From the NCBI GenBank assembly GCA_016185705.1, contig JACPMZ010000010.1, positions 64,913 through 128,912 on the forward strand: 64,000 bases of DNA, given 5' to 3'. This document shows positions 19,336-28,683 of this stretch, one piece after another. The stretch is from Candidatus Woesearchaeota archaeon (GTDB taxonomy: Archaea > Nanobdellota > Nanobdellia > Woesearchaeales > UBA10216). The notes under the pieces are model-generated. The model was not told where the DNA came from and did not search any database. It saw only the letters and a list, made by a program, of their open reading frames with translations. The first letter of the stretch is position 1. Each line of letters opens with the position of its first letter. The translations under genes and the position numbers were made by a program.

Positions 19336-20118
19336 ATGTCAATCAAGAAGTGGCACTTATGTGCAGCTGTATTCGGTACAATCCTGATTTTAATAGTTGC
19401 TTTTTTCTTGTTTATTGAAGACGATGATGACCCGTTTCCAGCGTCTGTTAAAAAAGTAACGGCGTCCACTGTTGAACTTTGGGTAAAAGAAAGCAATGGT
19501 GCAGAACATTTTGTGGGAACTGGATTTATCGTTGACGAACGTGGCTACATTTTAACTGCAAAGCATAATTTTGAAACCCTAATTAATAGGTTTAATCTCG
19601 ATTACGATGCAGCAATAGCTACGATTTTTTATGTCAAACTGAAGGGATTTGGCGGAGTGGAATATAGCTTCAACGTGACGAGAGTACCTTCGCAGGATTT
19701 GGAAAGAAAAGATGTTCAAATGGTCAAAATAAATCCGACGCCTGACCAGTTGCTTCCATCTGTGGAGATTGCTGACAAAAATGAGATAATTCTGGGAGCG
19801 CAAGCTGGGTTTTTGGGCTATACTCCGCTCGAACAAGGCAAGAAACCGCACCTGTTCATCAACAAAGGTGTTTTATCTAATTTGGAGCTTGAACTTGAGG
19901 GGCAAACCGACGCTTTTTACACACTTAATAGTGTAGGTACGGAAGGCTATAGCGGCGGACCTGTATTTTTGAGTAACGGCGGAAATGTTTTTGGTGTAGT
20001 GAAAGGCGGGAATAATAAACCAGGGATACTGTTCGTGCCCCACATACATGAAATTCCAGAGCTGATTGAAGAATTTGAAGAACGATTCGTTAATGGCTTA
20101 ACTTCTATTAACGACTAA
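19336..20118 (+). CDS. Membrane-anchored trypsin-like serine protease
   Basis: N-terminal TM; GTGFIVDERGYILTAKHN (His), RKDVQMVKI (Asp), GTEGYSGGPVFLSNGGNVFGVV (Ser). Confidence 0.85.
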   Translation: MSIKKWHLCAAVFGTILILIVAFFLFIEDDDDPFPASVKKVTASTVELWVKESNGAEHFVGTGFIVDERGYILTAKHNFETLINRFNLDYDAAIATIFYVKLKGFGGVEYSFNVTRVPSQDLERKDVQMVKINPTPDQLLPSVEIADKNEIILGAQAGFLGYTPLEQGKKPHLFINKGVLSNLELELEGQTDAFYTLNSVGTEGYSGGPVFLSNGGNVFGVVKGGNNKPGILFVPHIHEIPELIEEFEERFVNGLTSIND

Positions 20119-20209
20119 TTTCTCTCCCCGAAGGTTAAGGGAGAGAACTTAGATAGAGTAATTCTCTTTTCGAAACATTTATAATGAATTTTAGCCTGCA
20201 ACCTCAAAA

Positions 20210-21214
20210 ATGGTCAACATACTAATCAACAATAAAAGATATGATCTGCTAGATTTTGAGTATGAGGAAGAATTTGAAAAAGCAGTTATTGAAAATAGCA
20301 AATACTTGTTTGGCAGTGAATGCATCTACATAGACGTTAAAAAACGGATAGGAAAGAACGGCTCTTACAATAAAGGAGTTCCTGATGGATACTTGATTGA
20401 CCTTACTAACAAAAAGCAACCGCAATTATATTTTATCGAAAATGAATTAGTTACTCACGATATTTATAATCACATTTCTGAACAAATAGTGCGATTTAGT
20501 GCAGCAATTAAAACTTCACAAAATCAAATCCGAAATAAATTGTTGGAGATTATCAAAGGAGACCCGCAGTTAAAAGAAGAATTGACAAAACATCTTAATG
20601 ACACACCTTTCACTAATATTGATGAGTTAATGAATTTCCTTGTAGACAAACGGATCAAGATTGTTTTGGTTGTTGATGAGGCCACTTCTGATTTAAATGA
20701 TGCTTTGGATGTTTTCAGAGATAGGCCAGATGTTGTTACGATGAAGAGGTTTGTCAACGACAATAATGTTTCGTATGTATATGAGCCAATGCGTGAAGAA
20801 CTACAAGATTTGGAGGCTAGAGGTGATCTAATAAGAAAAAATGTGGATTTAGAATTCGATACAATCGTATGCCCCGCATTTGAAGATGGGTTTAAGCATG
20901 CTTATTTGGATAACAACGCGTGGTGGGCGATTAGACTTTCTCAAAAAGCGAGAGAACACTTAAGATATTTGGCAATTTATGAAAAATCACCTATCGCAGC
21001 AGTACGTCATTATGCCGAGATAGAACGAATAGAACCGTACAAAGATTCTGGAAAGTATAAAGTTTATTTAAAAAATAAGAAAACGATAAGTTCGATTGAG
21101 TTAGATAAAGACAGTAGCGGCATTTCTCCAAAAGGTGTTGCGCCGCAAGGGCCGAGATTTACAAGCTTGTCTAAACTATTAAAGGCAAAAAGAGTAAGCG
21201 AACTTTGGGTGTAA
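20210..21214 (+). CDS. Hypothetical protein with PD-(D/E)XK-like N-terminal motif
   Basis: GVPDGYLIDLTNKKQPQLYFIENELVTHDIYNHISEQIVRF resembles a PD...ExE nuclease core. Confidence 0.5.
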   Translation: MVNILINNKRYDLLDFEYEEEFEKAVIENSKYLFGSECIYIDVKKRIGKNGSYNKGVPDGYLIDLTNKKQPQLYFIENELVTHDIYNHISEQIVRFSAAIKTSQNQIRNKLLEIIKGDPQLKEELTKHLNDTPFTNIDELMNFLVDKRIKIVLVVDEATSDLNDALDVFRDRPDVVTMKRFVNDNNVSYVYEPMREELQDLEARGDLIRKNVDLEFDTIVCPAFEDGFKHAYLDNNAWWAIRLSQKAREHLRYLAIYEKSPIAAVRHYAEIERIEPYKDSGKYKVYLKNKKTISSIELDKDSSGISPKGVAPQGPRFTSLSKLLKAKRVSELWV

Positions 21215-21657
21215 AAAAGACGTATTTTTGCTTCTTTAACTCAAAATCCATCAATCAACATCCCAAAGCTATTATTTCAACACCAACTACACCCTTAATC
21301 ACACCCACTCGTCATCAACTTTATTAACCTGTTTTGCTTTTAACGTCCCGTAAGCGTAGTTTGCTGAAATGGCTTTATTCGCATTGGGATGCCGGCGGAA
21401 ATCGCTGTTTTCTGACATGCGTAATGTGGGAAAGTGGCTTGAACTGGCGCTGAGCGCTGCAGGGTTTCCAATCAATCCAAAAATCTTTTGCCAAGTTTAA
21501 AAAGCGCCTGAAAGCAGGTCTTTTGGGCGATGGATGGCAAAATCGCCTTTAGTTTTTTGCCTATATCACGAATAAATTATGCCCGATTGGTTATTTTTGG
21601 CAAAAATAGAATTTTGTAGATTATAGGGTTGTAACAGGTTAGTGATCAGCAAACTGT

Positions 21658-23160
21658 TCAATAGCCAGAATAGCTTTTAGTTAAAACTAAATTTCCATTA
21701 GAATCTCTTAAAAATAAGGTGTCCCCTCCTTCGTTATTCCAAATTGCTGCATAATCTCCACTTGTTCTTCCCCAATATAATGCAAAATTCGTGTTTGTTC
21801 CCGTTCCAGTGTATAAAGTAAATGTTGCTCCGCTTTGAAATGTAAATGATGGAAATGTATAAATGTGAATGGAAGTTTCATCTTTAATTGCCCAATCAGT
21901 CATGTCAATTGGGTAAGAACATCTGTTTCTAAAAATTATGTATTCATCATTTAAGTTGTAATTGTCATTTCCAGCGGCATTGAAGTTAAAATTTGTTATG
22001 TAAATACACTGGTTTTGAATGTAATTTATCTCTTCTGATTCCCATAAGCAACCTTCATTTTGCTTGGCTTCATTTTCGGCTTGTTCAAATTTAATAGAAT
22101 ATTTTGTATTTGAATCATATTCGTATTTATGAGCAAAACCTAATTTTAACATCTCAAGATTGACAAATGTAGTGCCAACATAGACATATCTTAATAATCT
22201 TCCATACTGATCTTTATCATTAATATCCTGTTCTAATGTTATTTCTTTTCCGAGAATCAACTGTCTTAATTTACTTGTAGCTCCGGATGAGCAACTCTCT
22301 CCTTGTTCAGGAGCATTTATTCCAATCAATCTTATAGTTTCGCCATTGGATAACTGAATCGTGTCTCCATCTAAAACTTGTGAGACTGTTATTGTAATGT
22401 TTGCTGGCTCTGAGTTACATTTTCCATCTGAACAACCATAAGGGCACTCGTAATTAAGCATCCCTGTTCCTGATGCGGCACAATAATGTTCCCATACATA
22501 ATCCTTGTAGGCGCCTGTGCTACACTCATCGTACTCTTTGGTTCCACCAGTCAGAGTAGTGTATCCTTTTGTGTAATAATCTTTTCCGCCATCTGAATCA
22601 TAACATTCTTTGCAATTACCATTATCGCAACCATAAGCGCAATAGTAATTATGAACCCATGTAAAACTGCAATCAGAGTACTGGTATTTTTTCTGAATGT
22701 TGTTACCAGAACATTTGTATTCATTTAAATATCCCGATTGACACGATGGCAAAGCTTGCTGTCGAATTTCCTCTTCTTGTTGCGATTCCTGCTCCAATTG
22801 TTTTTGGTAATCTTGCTGGCGTCTTAGCTCCTCTTCATACTGCTCTTGCTCATATTGTCTTTGCTGTTCTTCTTGCATTTGTTGTTGATAATAATCATCT
22901 GATTGTTGCTGTCTTAACTGTTCTTCGTATTCTTGTCTCTGCTGTTCTCTCAACATCTTTCCATAATGTTCTTGTTCATATTGTCTTTGCTGTTCTTCTT
23001 GCTGTCTCTGCAATTCTTCATTATAATCATCAATCGTTCTTCCAGTTATATCATTATACATTGAATCACGAATCAGAGAATGGCGAATGGCACTTGTTAT
23101 AATCAACATAAAAATAATTATGAAAAACCAAGTCCACCAACTACTTCCTTTCCTGTTCAT
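21658..23160 (-). CDS. Membrane-anchored SNase-like nuclease with C-terminal lamin-tail domain
   Basis: N-terminal TM; Q/E-rich coil; SNase core VSQVLDGDTIQLSNGETIRLIGINAPEQGE...KDQYGRLLRYVYVGTTFVNLEMLKLGFAH; LTD-like IYITNFNFNAAGNDNYNLNDEYIIFRNRCSYPIDMTDWAIKDE. Confidence 0.88.
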   Translation of the reverse strand: MNRKGSSWWTWFFIIIFMLIITSAIRHSLIRDSMYNDITGRTIDDYNEELQRQQEEQQRQYEQEHYGKMLREQQRQEYEEQLRQQQSDDYYQQQMQEEQQRQYEQEQYEEELRRQQDYQKQLEQESQQEEEIRQQALPSCQSGYLNEYKCSGNNIQKKYQYSDCSFTWVHNYYCAYGCDNGNCKECYDSDGGKDYYTKGYTTLTGGTKEYDECSTGAYKDYVWEHYCAASGTGMLNYECPYGCSDGKCNSEPANITITVSQVLDGDTIQLSNGETIRLIGINAPEQGESCSSGATSKLRQLILGKEITLEQDINDKDQYGRLLRYVYVGTTFVNLEMLKLGFAHKYEYDSNTKYSIKFEQAENEAKQNEGCLWESEEINYIQNQCIYITNFNFNAAGNDNYNLNDEYIIFRNRCSYPIDMTDWAIKDETSIHIYTFPSFTFQSGATFTLYTGTGTNTNFALYWGRTSGDYAAIWNNEGGDTLFLRDSNGNLVLTKSYSGY

Positions 23161-23367
23161 TATAATTGAAGTAACTCTGTAAAAGTTATAAATATTGTGA
23201 TTGTGTCAAGTTTCTAACCACTACATCCTTGCTGGCTCTGCCCAAGCTATGCTCGGGTTCACTTCTCTCTCCCAGTTACCGTTGGAGAAGAAAAGACCCT
23301 AAGTGGAGCTTAGACGCAGCGATCCTCAAAGTGACGAAAACCGGACAGTGCCCTGCAAAAGAAAAAC

Positions 23368-23376
23368 CTTTATATA
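23368..23376 (+). promoter_or_regulatory. TATA box, probable leaderless promoter
   Basis: CTTTATATA about 23-31 nt upstream of ATG 23399; shows that the longer ORF start at 23303 is not used. Confidence 0.65.
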
Positions 23377-23398
23377 CAAAAATCCGCATTTTTCATCC

Positions 23399-24580
23399 AT
23401 GGACAGCAAAAAAGGCCAGCCTTCCGGGGGTGCTTCTGCAGCGCTGATTGTGGTTATAGCTTTTTTTATCCTTATTTTTCTTCTGCTGCTGCCGAGTGAG
23501 GAACGAGAAAAGATTCTTGAGGGCGATGACTCTGGCGGTGTTGGCTCTGAAGTGCGCGTTGTGGAAAGGGGTGTTTTGCTCAGGGAAAGCCCGGGGACTA
23601 TTACGAAGCTGAAGGAGCGTGAGTTTGAGCACAGCGTTCCTTCTCTGAATTTGTTTACTGAAAAGGAGGATGTTATCATTAAGAGGGTTGACTCGGTTTA
23701 TGTTGACAGCTCAGGCGTTAGTTCCAGGCAGTTTCCGGTTTTTGCTGGGGCTGAGAACAGCAAAGTGGGCTTTTCTGTTGCCGACCATGAAGGCATTCTC
23801 ACAGTTGATTTGAACGGCGAGCAGGTTTTTAGGGGTGATGCAGGCGTTGTTGAGCCGCTGTCTGTTGACCTGAGGGCGGAAAATATTTTGGAGTTCTCTG
23901 TTGACTCGCCTCCTGCATGGCAGTTCTGGAAAAAAAATTTTTATGATATCAGGAACGTTCAGGTTAGCACAACTGTTGAGCGCCTGGAAAATAAGGAAGC
24001 TGTGAATACGTTCTTTGTCAGCCAGGAGGAAGCAAATGTTGATAACCTTGAGGATGCGTATATTATTTATCTTGTTGACTGCAGCGTTGCTGATGTTGGC
24101 AGGCTGAGTGTTTACCTTAACAACAACCTTCTTTCTTCCAAGGTCCCTGACTGCGGCAGTCTTGAGAAAACGTTCATTGACCCTGCCGATTTTATTGGCG
24201 GCAAGAACGAATTGCGGTTTGTTGCTGAGAAGGGCCGCTATTTGGTGGATCAGATATTTGTCAAGACTAAGCTTAAGAAGCCCATTTTTCCAGTTTATTT
24301 TTTTGACATAAACAGCACCCAGTTTGCAAAGATTGATAACGGCACTATCAACGCTTCCATTGGCTTGAAGTTCATTGACGACGACGAACGCAAAACAGCG
24401 ACAATTGAGCTTAACAGCCACCGAATTTTTGTTGATACGCGTTCAGACGGCTTTTCCAAGAACATTGACCCGTTTGTAATTGAGGGCAGCAACTCCCTGC
24501 GCATAACCCCTGAACAGACCCTGCACCTTCTTGAACTCAAAGTTCAGCTGGATTGCAGGAATGCCAAGGATTGCGAGTAG
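23399..24580 (+). CDS. Single-pass membrane protein with large extracellular domain
   Basis: MDSKKGQPSGGASAALIVVIAFFILIFLLLLPSEE then an extracytoplasmic domain. Confidence 0.75.
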   Translation: MDSKKGQPSGGASAALIVVIAFFILIFLLLLPSEEREKILEGDDSGGVGSEVRVVERGVLLRESPGTITKLKEREFEHSVPSLNLFTEKEDVIIKRVDSVYVDSSGVSSRQFPVFAGAENSKVGFSVADHEGILTVDLNGEQVFRGDAGVVEPLSVDLRAENILEFSVDSPPAWQFWKKNFYDIRNVQVSTTVERLENKEAVNTFFVSQEEANVDNLEDAYIIYLVDCSVADVGRLSVYLNNNLLSSKVPDCGSLEKTFIDPADFIGGKNELRFVAEKGRYLVDQIFVKTKLKKPIFPVYFFDINSTQFAKIDNGTINASIGLKFIDDDERKTATIELNSHRIFVDTRSDGFSKNIDPFVIEGSNSLRITPEQTLHLLELKVQLDCRNAKDCE

Positions 24581-24745
24581 GCTTCTGCCATAATACGCTG
24601 CTTGCGCTTTTCTCCTCTATTAACGGCAGTATCTCCGCAGCTTTTTTCCTCCGCGCTTCATTTCCGCCTCCCTTAACTTTTGAATGGAGGTGGAAAGCGC
24701 AATGGCAGCTAAAATATACGGTTTGCGGAGATACCTGCGAGGGAG

Positions 24746-24889
24746 GGTAATTTCAAGTTAAGTGGCAAAACTGTCGCACACTGCTCTGATTTTTTTCTCC
24801 CCCCCTTAAAAAATAAGGGGGGGAGAAAAAAATCAGCCAAGCAGGCATCTGCAAGCTCAGGATTGCAGGGCACACAACTTGACATTACC
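24746..24889 (+). mobile_element. MITE-like hairpin element, copy 1 (144 bp)
   Basis: Ends GGTAATTTCAAGTTAAGTG / GTGTGCCC-type GGTAATGTCAAGTTGTGTG (inverted); central perfect stem CTGATTTTTTTCTCCCCCCCTTA/TAAGGGGGGGAGAAAAAAATCAG; flanked by GCGAGGGAG on both sides (9-bp TSD). Confidence 0.88.
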
Positions 24890-24954
24890 GCGAGGGAGGA
24901 TAAAATAAAAAGCGATTGGGAAAAAGCAATGGGTAATCAGGAAAACGCAAGTAA

Positions 24955-25362
24955 TTATTTCTTTGCAAACGATATGGCATGCGGCGCAAGAAAGCTCGCA
25001 ATGTAAACAATGCTTATGGTTAACGGCTCTGTGCTTGGCTTCAGCCCGAGTGCGTTTGCCAGGCCTGCTGTTGACGCTGATATGACAAACAGGTTTACTA
25101 CCGCTATTGCTGGAATGAAGCATACCGCAACAAGGTGGTGGTGCGGCTGCAGGTTTTCAATGTTGTTTATCAGCATGCTGAACACGTATCCGAATATTAG
25201 CCCGAGCAGCGCTATTAGCAGGTAAAACTGGTAGCTTTCCGCAAAAAGCATGAACGGGATTATCACTATTGCCATGAAGAAATTCGCTGTTATCAGAACG
25301 AGCAGTGTTGTCCAGTAAAGTATTAGGTCTGTTTCAGCTCCTGCTTTTTTAGTCTTTCTCAC
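24955..25362 (-). CDS. Multi-pass membrane protein (about 4 TM)
   Basis: 135 aa, hydrophobic segments, overlaps upstream ORF. Confidence 0.65.
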   Translation of the reverse strand: MRKTKKAGAETDLILYWTTLLVLITANFFMAIVIIPFMLFAESYQFYLLIALLGLIFGYVFSMLINNIENLQPHHHLVAVCFIPAIAVVNLFVISASTAGLANALGLKPSTEPLTISIVYIASFLAPHAISFAKK

Positions 25363-25822
25363 CTGTAATCAGCTTCTCAGCATGTTCTATGTAGTCCCTG
25401 GTTTTAAAATAGTATTCTTTTATCACATCTATATTAATGTTTACGATGCCCGTATCAGTGATTGCAGTCATCGTTACGTGCCTTCTGAATTCCCTGCTGC
25501 GCTTGTATTCTGCGCGGTTGATTTTCTTGAGCGTAAGCGCAAAGTCTATCATTTCGTTGATTGTTTCGTCTTTGAATGTTTTTTTGGCAAGCTCGCCTTT
25601 CAGCCCGAGGTTTTCCGGCTTTTCCCTGATTTTTTTCTTTTCAAGTGCGTATTCCAAAAGGTCGTCAGTTGTAGCGTCCAGGGCATTGATAAGTCTTTCC
25701 AGCAGGCTTTTCAGGACATCAACAGTTCGCGTATACTTTAAACTAACGTACAGCAGATGATCTGCCCTCTTCATTTCTTCTCGGGCTGCCTCTAATGCAT
25801 TGCTCATTTTGTATATGCCCAT
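25349..25822 (-). CDS. Helical hypothetical protein
   Basis: 157 aa charged helical ORF; overlaps 24955-25362 by a few bases. Confidence 0.65.
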   Translation of the reverse strand: MGIYKMSNALEAAREEMKRADHLLYVSLKYTRTVDVLKSLLERLINALDATTDDLLEYALEKKKIREKPENLGLKGELAKKTFKDETINEMIDFALTLKKINRAEYKRSREFRRHVTMTAITDTGIVNINIDVIKEYYFKTRDYIEHAEKLITGEKD

Positions 25823-25883
25823 AAAAGTAGCGTCAATAGCAGATAATACAGGGCTTTTGGATATTTAAATATTTGTAATTTTC

Positions 25884-26027
25884 GGTAATGTCAAGTTGTG
25901 TGTCCTGCAATCCTGAGCTTGCAGATGCCTGCTTGGCTGATTTTTTTCTCCCCCCCTTATTTTTTAAGGGGGGGAGAAAAAAATCAGAGCAGTGTGCGAC
26001 AGTTTTGCCACTTAACTTGAAATTACC
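25884..26027 (-). mobile_element. MITE-like hairpin element, copy 2 (inverted)
   Basis: Reverse complement matches copy 1 with about one difference by eye. Confidence 0.88.
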
Positions 26028-26165
26028 CATTCAGGATGGGGAAAATAAAGCGCTCGCTGGGTATCATTGGAAACTTTGCATAATAATTTTGAGGTGGAGT
26101 ATTAAGCGATGTGCAAAAATCTTTATAGCAAACTATTAAAAATGCTTGCTGCTTATCCTGCTTCT

Positions 26166-27185
26166 ATGAAACTCCTCAAAAAGGACTTGAAGCATGGCAG
26201 GCTTGTTGTCGCTGTGCAGAATCTTGATGACCTGTGGCACCTCTCGCAGGTTATTGAGCCAGGTGATTTGGTCAGCTCCAGGACTACGCGCAAGGTTAAG
26301 GTTACTGAGAAGGAGAAGGACAAGAAAACAGTTTTTCTGGAGCTTGCTGCTGAGGCCGTTGAATTCAAGGACCAGGCGCTGCGCGTTAACGGGAAAACCA
26401 CTGAGGAAAAGGAGGATATTCCTAAGGGCGCCTACCACACTATTTCCTTGGAAATTGGCAGTACAGCCGGAATAGCCAAAGACAGCTGGCCAAAGTATCA
26501 GCTGAAGTGCATTGACATGGCTGCCAGAAAACAGTCCAGGACCCTGATTCTTGTTCTCGACAGGGAAGAGGCAGTTTTTGCGTTGCTTAAAAGCAAGGGA
26601 TACGAAATACTGTCGCAGATTAAGGGAAAGGTTGCGAAGAAAGGCGTTGATTCGGTTACTGCAAATTTTTACAGGGATTTGACCACTAAACTCAGCGATT
26701 ACTTTAAGCGTTTCAGGACTGATTCAATTGTTGTTGCAAGCCCTGCTTTCTGGAAAGAAGATTTTATGAAAGAGCTTATTGACGAATCATTAAAAAAGCG
26801 GATTGTGCTTGCCACCTGCAGCAGCGTTTCCAGAAACGCGATTGAGGAGCTTCTTAAGCGTCCTGAGCTTGCCGCAGTTCTTAAGCAGCAGCGCGCAGCA
26901 GAGGAAAGCAGGTATGTTGAGCAGTTGATGGTTGAAATAGGCAAAGACGGTTTGGCAGCTTACGGAAAAAAGGAGATTGGCAATGCCGTAGCTGCTGGCA
27001 ATGTAAAAGTTTTGCTTATAACTGACGTGTTCATTTACAGGAACAGAAAAGATGCTGAGGAGCTTATGAAAATGGCTGAAGGCGTTAAAGCTGAAGTTGT
27101 TATTATTAACTCAGAGAATGAGGCAGGCGGGAAACTTGACTCGCTCGGCGGGGTAGCTGCTTTAACCAGGTATAAAGCATATTAG
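26166..27185 (+). CDS. pelA: mRNA surveillance protein Pelota
   Basis: MKLLKKDLKHGRLVVAVQNLDDLWHLSQVIEPGDLVSSRTTRKVK; full Pelota/eRF1-like layout. Confidence 0.95.
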   Translation: MKLLKKDLKHGRLVVAVQNLDDLWHLSQVIEPGDLVSSRTTRKVKVTEKEKDKKTVFLELAAEAVEFKDQALRVNGKTTEEKEDIPKGAYHTISLEIGSTAGIAKDSWPKYQLKCIDMAARKQSRTLILVLDREEAVFALLKSKGYEILSQIKGKVAKKGVDSVTANFYRDLTTKLSDYFKRFRTDSIVVASPAFWKEDFMKELIDESLKKRIVLATCSSVSRNAIEELLKRPELAAVLKQQRAAEESRYVEQLMVEIGKDGLAAYGKKEIGNAVAAGNVKVLLITDVFIYRNRKDAEELMKMAEGVKAEVVIINSENEAGGKLDSLGGVAALTRYKAY

Positions 27186-27466
27186 CGTTTTCTCGGAGCA
27201 AAGGATTTTGTGCAGAATATGTGCACAATTTTTCCGAAGACGTAGAAAATAACTCCGATGCCCGCCAGCGCATAGAAAACAGTGAAGACTTTCGATACGT
27301 CTGTTGTAGGAACTATATCGCCGTAGCCAAGCGTTGTCAGCGTTGCGCCGGCAAAATAGAATGCGTCTACAGCCGAAAGCCCTTCAGTTGCTGAGTAGAA
27401 TGCAGTCCCTGTTACCAGCAATGCAGCTGTTGCTGCCAGGCCACGCAGTATCGTCTTTGTTGGCAT
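27182..27466 (-). CDS. Minimal two-TM potassium channel-like protein
   Basis: AVDAFYFAGATLTTLGYGDIVPTTDVSKVFTVFYALAGIGVIFYVFGKI; TLGYGD selectivity filter. Confidence 0.88.
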   Translation of the reverse strand: MPTKTILRGLAATAALLVTGTAFYSATEGLSAVDAFYFAGATLTTLGYGDIVPTTDVSKVFTVFYALAGIGVIFYVFGKIVHIFCTKSFAPRKR

Positions 27467-27604
27467 GGGTTTTTCTTCTTTAAGCAGTTTATATAGTTTT
27501 GGGATTTTGTCGGAACTAAGGGACTTTCGCTATTCAGAAGTCCCGTAGAATATGCGGAGCCAAAAAAAGCAACGCTTAAATATTCCGGGATATCGTTGTA
27601 TTGT

Positions 27605-27868
27605 ATGGACTTGCTTGAGTACGTTGCGTTGCAGATGAAGCGCGGTAAGAGCCCGGCGCAGATTAGGCAGCTTCTTATTCAGAACGGCTATCCGGTTTAT
27701 GAAGTGGAGAATGCTTTGGCTGTTGCAGAGACAGATGAAAAAGCCGGGAAATCAGGGCATAAATTTTCTTTTAAGTTAAATGCTCCCGGCTACCTGCTCA
27801 TATTGGGCGTTTCGGTTGTTCTTATGATTACAGGGATTGCTACCCTGGTTATGTATTTTATTGATTAG
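27605..27868 (+). CDS. Small single-TM protein with UBA-like N-terminus
   Basis: MDLLEYVALQMKRGKSPAQIRQLLIQNGYPVYEVENAL plus C-terminal TM. Confidence 0.6.
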   Translation: MDLLEYVALQMKRGKSPAQIRQLLIQNGYPVYEVENALAVAETDEKAGKSGHKFSFKLNAPGYLLILGVSVVLMITGIATLVMYFID

Positions 27869-28683
27869 CTCTTCAGAATGTCTGACGCTGGCCGCATTGA
27901 CTTCCAGTGGTTGTCAAACATGTTCTCCAGTGCAGAGGCGAAGAACGGCGTGTTTACCCATATGCCTACGTCATAGGTTGGATGCACGTCTTTGTCGTTC
28001 AGCACCATGAACATAAGCTCTTTTCCGTCCACTATGCAGTATCTTGCCTTCATGTCAGAATGTCTGATATCTGCAATGCTTGCCACATCAGCCAGGGCGT
28101 CTTTGGCTTCCCTGGTTATTGGAGCTGCGATTCGTATTTTAACGCCGCGCTTCTTCGCTTTTTCCATTGCCGGCTTCAGTCCTTCTATTTTCCTCAGCAG
28201 CCCTTGTGATGTTGTTGCTATTGTTACTGATTTTTGCGCGCCTTTAATCATTAAGTCCAGATGGTTGTACAGATTGTGCCTCCCTTTAAGGCTGCCTGAC
28301 AAGTCTGTTGGCTCTACAAGCTCCAGCCCCTGTGAATGAAGGTTTTTCAGCTCGCCAATTATTTCTGTGTTTCTGATGTCTTCCAGCCGTTTTATTTTGC
28401 GCTCTGCCTCTCCTCTCATGTGCTTCTTAACGCGCTCAACAACTTCTGCTGGCTGCACAGCCACATATTTTATGGGCTTTCCAAGCTTCATCAGCAGAAA
28501 TCCTTTCTTTTCCAGGCTTTCCAGCACATCGTAGCTTCTTGAACGGGGAACGTTTGCAATGTCGCTCAGCTCTCCTGCTGTTGCTACGCCGCGGGAAAGC
28601 AACGCAGTCCATATCTTGACTTCATACAAATTCAAAGAAAAATATGTCCTTAATTTGCTCAGAAACTCTTCTTTTACTATCAT
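27865..28683 (-). CDS. TrmB-family transcriptional regulator
   Basis: LNLYEVKIWTALLSRGVATAGELSDIANVPRSRSYDVLESLEKKGFL wHTH plus PLD-like C-domain. Confidence 0.88.
   Translation of the reverse strand: MIVKEEFLSKLRTYFSLNLYEVKIWTALLSRGVATAGELSDIANVPRSRSYDVLESLEKKGFLLMKLGKPIKYVAVQPAEVVERVKKHMRGEAERKIKRLEDIRNTEIIGELKNLHSQGLELVEPTDLSGSLKGRHNLYNHLDLMIKGAQKSVTIATTSQGLLRKIEGLKPAMEKAKKRGVKIRIAAPITREAKDALADVASIADIRHSDMKARYCIVDGKELMFMVLNDKDVHPTYDVGIWVNTPFFASALENMFDNHWKSMRPASDILKS

Noticed and set aside
22746-23102. Plus-strand 118-aa ORF
   Set aside because: Antisense to the repetitive Q/E-rich coding segment of the SNase protein.
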